Below are positions 21,930-25,433 of a stretch of 25,433 nucleotides of DNA, piece after piece. The position numbers were made by a program, and so were the translations under genes. The notes beneath the pieces were generated by a model, which was not told the origin of the DNA, searched no databases, and saw only the letters and a list, made by a program, of their open reading frames with translations. This stretch comes from Plasmodium relictum (taxonomy: Eukaryota; Apicomplexa; Aconoidasida; Haemosporida; Plasmodiidae). Location of the stretch: NCBI RefSeq assembly GCF_900005765.1, contig NW_021628626.1, positions 1 through 25,433 of the forward strand. The letters are read 5' to 3'. Each line of letters opens with the position of its first letter. Within the stretch, counting starts at the first letter, position 1.

Positions 21930-22048
21930 AAAGCTCTTTATTTTCCACATGAGCAACTGACAATAACTCTGGCAACCAAATGGTATTATTTTCCTATTTT
22001 AAACAATATTAATGGTCGGTGAATGATAATATACGTCTATTCTATACA
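21930..22048 (+). pseudogene. retrotransposon integrase-like remnant (zinc-binding region)
   Basis: The frame 21930-22022 ends at TGA after 30 codons. It contains a His followed by TITLATKWYYFPILNNI. The spacing of Thr to aromatic-aromatic-(W/F)-Pro resembles the integrase H2C2 region of Ty3/gypsy Pol, where T...YYWP.. is typical. The downstream cysteine pair is not visible before the stop. GC content is higher than in the surroundings. Identity is inferred from pattern only. The element is broken and non-functional. Confidence 0.5.
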
Positions 22049-22538
22049 TGACTAATAAAAGATATTATTAACTTTTTATAATACAAAATTAATTTACTAA
22101 TCAGGAAAATGCAAGTTAACTGTGCCTTGCCGCTAGTTAAAAATATATATATACATATATATATATATTTATATTTTTTTTTGTTTATTTTATTTATATA
22201 TATTTTTGTCATTTTTTTACTTGTTTTTTTTTATTGATGTTTTTTTTGAGAGATTATTAATTTTTAATTAAAATATAAAAATTAATATGAAAGATATAGT
22301 TTTTATAAAGTATTTTATTTGCATATTTTGAAATAATATTGAATATCTTGGAGTTTAATTTTTGTTATTTGTTACAACTTAAATTTTTTTTTTTTTTATT
22401 TAAAGGACATAATTATTTTTTGTAAAAAAAAATACATCTGTAAAAGTAAAAATACATCTGTTAGGCAACACATAATCGCTTAATTCAAATTAAATGTTAT
22501 TATAATAAAAATAACTATATATACTAAAAATTCGTATA
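22049..22538 (+). mobile_element. solo LTR lacking its 3' end module
   Basis: The start TGACTAATAAAAGATATTATTAAC and the internal order fit the family, but the copy is heavily diverged. It stops at AAAATTCGTATA, where other copies continue TTTAGTTATACATGCTCTTTATT. Instead the end module in reverse orientation follows at 22539. Confidence 0.72.
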
Positions 22539-22614
22539 TGATTTATTAATTGCCCATTTAATGACTTTGCTCAGGTATTGATGAGCAATGTAATAAAGAG
22601 CATTTTTATAATGT
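22539..22614 (-). repeat. LTR end module in reverse orientation
   Basis: TGATTTATTAATTGCCCATT, ATGACTTTGCTCAGGTATTGA and AATAAAGAGCA are present, then the complete minus LTR at 22615 begins. The module replaces, in flipped orientation, the end module missing from the plus LTR 22049-22538. Confidence 0.7.
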
Positions 22615-23235
22615 TGATTTATTAATTGCCAGTTTAATAACTTTATTAGAGTATTTAACAAACAAATTAATAGAGCATGTATAACTAAGTATACGTTTAT
22701 ATATATATATATTATATATATTCGTTTTTATTATATATATAAGTTTTCTTATAATGCATAATATTTAATCTGAGTTAAATTTTACTGCATCTTTTAATAA
22801 ACCTATTAATTGTTATAAATAAGTTTTTATTTACAAAGAATTACTTGTTCTTTTAATTAAAAATATACAAGCAAACTATTAGAATTAATAACGTCAAAAC
22901 TTTAAATTATTCAATGTTATTTCAAAAATATATATTGAATATAATATAAACATTATTCTCTTATCTCTTAAGTTTTAATAAGTAAAAGTTAATTCTTTAT
23001 CTAATTTTTAAAAATACCAACGTCAAAAAAAAAAAACAACAAAAAAAAATAATTTCAACAACTATTTTTTTTTAATTACAAAGATGTATATATAAATAAA
23101 TAAACAAAAAAAAAATAACTTTATTTAATTTTTTCTTTTTTTTAACTAGCGTCAGTGCATGGCTAACTTATATGTACATGACCAGTAAACTAGTTTAGTA
23201 TACTAAAAAAGGTTCATAACATATTTTATTAACCA
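22615..23235 (-). mobile_element. complete solo LTR (minus orientation)
   Basis: This 621-bp copy runs from TGATTTATTAATTGCCAG to ATATTTTATTAACCA with every landmark of the family and the short-form terminus (GTCAGTGCATGGCTAACTTA). Flanking AATGT (22610-22614) and AATAT (23236-23240) match at 4 of 5, a probable decayed target-site duplication. Confidence 0.86.
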
Positions 23236-23674
23236 AATATTTAATGTTTTTATCAGTTTATGCTTTTCCTTTTTAATGCAGTTGTATAAAGATGATAAAA
23301 TGTTAAATTATTTAATAATTAATTAGTATTCAATAATTAACATATAATTAACATGTAATAAATATCTTATATAAACATACATAATATCCTTGATTAGAGA
23401 TTATGTCTTTTAATTAAGTTTATATATTCTTAAACATCTTCATCCTTTCTAAAAGAAAAATATTTCCAAAAAAAAATTAAAAACAATATCTTTCTTTACG
23501 AAACCAAAATGTAAAAAAAAAATTAATTAAAGAATTTTTTTTTATATATATTTAGCTAAAAGCGCATGATTGGTGTTGATAACATTGTGTGAGAAGATAA
23601 ATTTTTTCATTGATATTTTAGCTAGTTATTATATACAAAAAATTAATATACATACTTTTATTAACTAGTATATT
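23236..23674. other. AT-rich intergenic DNA, no gene supported
   Basis: A somewhat GC-richer patch at about 23560-23605 reads on the minus strand as a short frame (MKKFIFSHNVINTNHALLAK), but nothing extends it. No RNA gene or LTR was recognised apart from a possible LTR tip near 23655. Confidence 0.4.
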
Positions 23675-23747
23675 AGTTGTACATCTCTTTATTAAATTGT
23701 TTGTTCAGTACTCTAGCAAAGTTATTGAACAAACAACTAATAAATCA
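23675..23747 (+). repeat. orphan LTR end module
   Basis: CTCTTTATTAAATTGTTTGTTCAGTACTCTAGCAAAGTTATTG and the end ACTAATAAATCA form the 3'-end module only. It directly abuts the coding remnant at 23748. Confidence 0.7.
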
Positions 23748-23846
23748 ACTGAAGAAAGCAGCAAGATTCTCGAAGCCGGAGATAATAGAACCCCATTGGA
23801 TTAATAAAGTCCAAGATGGAAGAAGATATCAAAAACCTTAGATTAC
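23748..23846 (+). pseudogene. retrotransposon integrase-like remnant (GPY/F-like region)
   Basis: The 30-codon frame 23749-23841 ends TAG. It contains RFSKPEIIEPHWINKVQDG and RRYQ. This spacing resembles the GPY/F module of gypsy-type integrases, where a basic-Leu-x-Pro-Lys-x-x-Gly-Pro-(Phe/Tyr) stretch is followed by an I/V-rich segment, D-G and an aromatic. Here EPH takes the place of GPY/F. At about 39% GC it stands out from the surroundings. It lies between an LTR end module and LTR tips. Assignment is by pattern only. Confidence 0.5.
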
Positions 23847-23861
23847 TGGTTTATTAATTGC
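23847..23861 (-). repeat. 15-bp LTR tip
   Basis: TGGTTTATTAATTGC is the outer tip of the LTR end module in minus orientation, cut off after 15 bases and followed two bases later by the plus LTR at 23864. Confidence 0.6.
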
Positions 23862-23863
23862 TT

Positions 23864-24529
23864 TGGTTAATAAAATATGCTATTAACTTTTTGTAATACA
23901 CTAAGCTAGTTTACTAGTCGTGTATGTACAAGTTAACCATGCACTAACGCTAGTTAAAAAAAAAAAGAAAGATATAAAGTTATTTTTTTATTTGTTTGTT
24001 TTATTTTATTTATATACATCTTTGTAATTAAAAGAAAATTAAAATCATTTTTTTTTTTTTGGAGGATTGTTGGTTGACGTTTTTGTTTTTCGAATTAAAG
24101 AAAGAATTAACTTTTACTTATAAAAACTTAAGAATGAAAAAGTATAATGTTTATGTTATATTTAATGTATATTTGTGAAATAACATTGAATAAATTAGAG
24201 TTTTGACTTTTGTTAATTGTTATGTATTGTATATATGTTTTTAATTAAAAGAAAAAACTGATTCTTTGTAAATAAAAACTCTTTTATAACAGCTAATAAG
24301 TCTATTAAAAGATTCAGTAAAATTTAATATCCAAATTAAATATTATGTATCATAAGAAAACATTATATATATATATAATAAAAACAAGTATATATATATT
24401 TAAAAACGTATATTTATTTATACATGCTCTTTATTAATTTGTTTGTTTAACACTATAACAAAGTCATTAAATAGACAGTTAACAAATCAATACCCTAGCA
24501 AAGTCATTAAACAAGCAGTTAATAAACCA
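23864..24529 (+). mobile_element. solo LTR with a partly doubled 3' end module
   Basis: The LTR starts TGGTTAATAAAATATGCTAT and reaches a first end, CAGTTAACAAATCA, at 24490. It then repeats part of the end module (ACCCTAGCAAAGTCATTAAAC...CAGTTAATAAACCA) to 24529. It has the short-form terminus and all internal landmarks. The extra 39 bp could be slippage or a second LTR end joined by recombination. Confidence 0.83.
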
Positions 24530-24646
24530 ATATCACAAAACAAAAGGGAAAAGCAAATGAAAGGTATAAAGAAAAACAAAAATCTAAGAAAAGTGATGAA
24601 GATTTTACTAGAAAAGGAAATAGAGTCCATATGATAAGTAGACAAG
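24530..24646 (+). pseudogene. retrotransposon integrase-like remnant, interrupted by an LTR
   Basis: The frame 24532-24645 has 38 codons containing ANERYKEKQKSKK and FTRKGNRVHMI. A basic RYK helix followed by F-x-x-G-(D/N)-x-V resembles the segment after the catalytic core of gypsy-type integrases. The frame continues in phase at 25187 (GAT...) if the LTR 24647-25181 and one ACAAG are removed, and ends at TAA 25234-25236. A different 63-codon frame starting at 24443 overlaps but begins inside the LTR and has simpler composition, so I prefer this reading. Confidence 0.55.
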
Positions 24647-25181
24647 TGGTTAATAAAAGCTATTATTAACCTTTTTCAGTACAATCTGCTAGGTTACTGT
24701 ACGTGTATATACAAGTACCCATGCACTGACTGAGTAACAGAGGATATTATAATTTTTGTAGTACACTAAGCTAGTTTAGTGTATGCGTATGTACAAACTA
24801 ATATGTACTGACGCTAATAAAAAAAAAAAAAATATATATATATATATTTTTTTTTGTGTTTGTTTATTTTGTTTTTGAAATATTTTAAAAAAAAAAAAAA
24901 ATAATTTTTTTTTTTTGGTGAGACATTTTTAGTAAATAAAAATTTAATTATCTTTTATAAAAATAAAAGATAAAATTAATAATGTTTTGTTATAATCAAT
25001 GTATATTTTGAAATAACATTGAGTAATATAAAGTTTTGACTTTATTAATTGTTATAGTTTATTTGTATGTTTTTAATTAAAAGAATAGGTAATTCTTTGT
25101 AAATAAAAACTCATTTATAACAATTAATATTTGTTTGTTTAATACTCTAGCAAAGTCATTAAGAGGGCAATTAATAAATCA
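24647..25181 (+). mobile_element. solo LTR with internal deletion and target-site duplication ACAAG
   Basis: The element begins TGGTTAATAAAAGCTATTA and ends GGCAATTAATAAATCA, flanked by ACAAG at 24642-24646 and 25182-25186. It has the doubled terminal block. A deletion joins CAATTAAT to ATTTGTTTG near 25131, the same junction as in the inverted copy 311-780. It splits a coding remnant without changing its frame. Confidence 0.9.
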
Positions 25182-25246
25182 ACAAGATAAATTAGAAAAA
25201 GAGTTTGAAAACAATGATTATTCAGAAAAATCATAAGGAGACATAC
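25182..25246 (+). pseudogene. integrase-like coding remnant, part after the LTR insertion
   Basis: These 65 bp continue the frame from 24646 and end at TAA 25234-25236. They are the exact reverse complement of 246-310. They are bounded on the right by the minus LTR starting at 25247. Confidence 0.6.
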
Positions 25247-25433
25247 TGATTTATTAATTGCCTGTTTAATGACTTTGCTAGAGTATTAAACAAACAAATT
25301 AATAAAGAGCATGTATAACTAAGTATACGTTTATATATATATATTCGTTTTTATTATATATATATATACTGTTTTCTTATGATGCATAATATTTAATTGA
25401 AGTTAAATTTTACTGCATCTTTTAATAAACCTA
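25247..25433 (-). mobile_element. solo LTR, first part (runs off window)
   Basis: It starts TGATTTATTAATTGCCTG and follows the family through the end module, the TA-rich tract and ATGCATAATATTTAATTGA. It is the inverted counterpart of 1-245 with very few differences. Confidence 0.83.

Noticed and set aside
24443-24634. 63-codon plus-strand frame
   Set aside because: It starts inside the LTR end module, whose sequence is non-coding elsewhere. The overlapping frame 24532-24645 continues in phase across the LTR insertion and has a richer composition.
1-25433. CRISPR array, rRNA, tRNA, bacterial operon signals
   Set aside because: None seen. The repeats are dispersed LTRs, not regular spacer arrays, and the gene structure is eukaryotic with GT...AG introns.

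Overview
The window looks like a subtelomeric or chromosome-end region of a haemosporidian parasite (Plasmodium). The reasons are the extreme A+T content with long poly(dA:dT) tracts, an intact two-exon reticulocyte-binding-protein (RBP/RH/NBP-type) invasion gene, and a two-exon exported-protein gene with a PEXEL motif (RSLAE). Many LTR-retrotransposon remains point to a bird-infecting species, because Ty3/gypsy-type LTR elements are reported from avian malaria genomes and not from the mammalian ones I know. The species cannot be fixed from sequence alone.

Layout. 1-2420: solo and nested LTRs in both orientations. 2421-4563: gene-free AT-rich DNA upstream of the RBP gene. 4564-12770: RBP gene, + strand, 2692 aa after splicing. 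12881-15659: LTR fragments and a nested LTR pair, plus the first copy of a non-LTR repeat (copies at 13135-13408 and 16018-16298). 16790-18180: minus-strand pseudogene of the exported-protein family, split by a solo LTR in its intron. 18181-19785: gene-free, containing one TGCATGCA. 19786-20574: intact exported-protein gene. 20662-25433: dense LTRs, several inserted into short coding remnants that resemble a gypsy-type integrase.

Main discovery. The repeat that fills the window is a family of about 580-660 bp solo LTRs. They begin TGGTTAATAAAAG, end AATTAATAAATCA (TG...CA), and have 5-bp target-site duplications: exact for ATTAC, AAAGC and ACAAG, and inferred for CATGG. Three short remnants in or beside LTR insertion sites show features of an integrase: a YYFP zinc-finger-like segment, an RYK...F..G..V segment, and a GPY/F-like segment. 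One remnant reads in frame straight across the insertion when the LTR and one duplication copy are ignored. Both window ends carry the same interrupted fragment in inverted orientation.

Working picture. The RBP protein acts at the merozoite surface in red-cell recognition, and the PEXEL protein is exported into the host cell. Both sit in a region repeatedly reshaped by LTR insertion, LTR-LTR recombination and segmental inversion, which has already destroyed one exported-protein paralogue.
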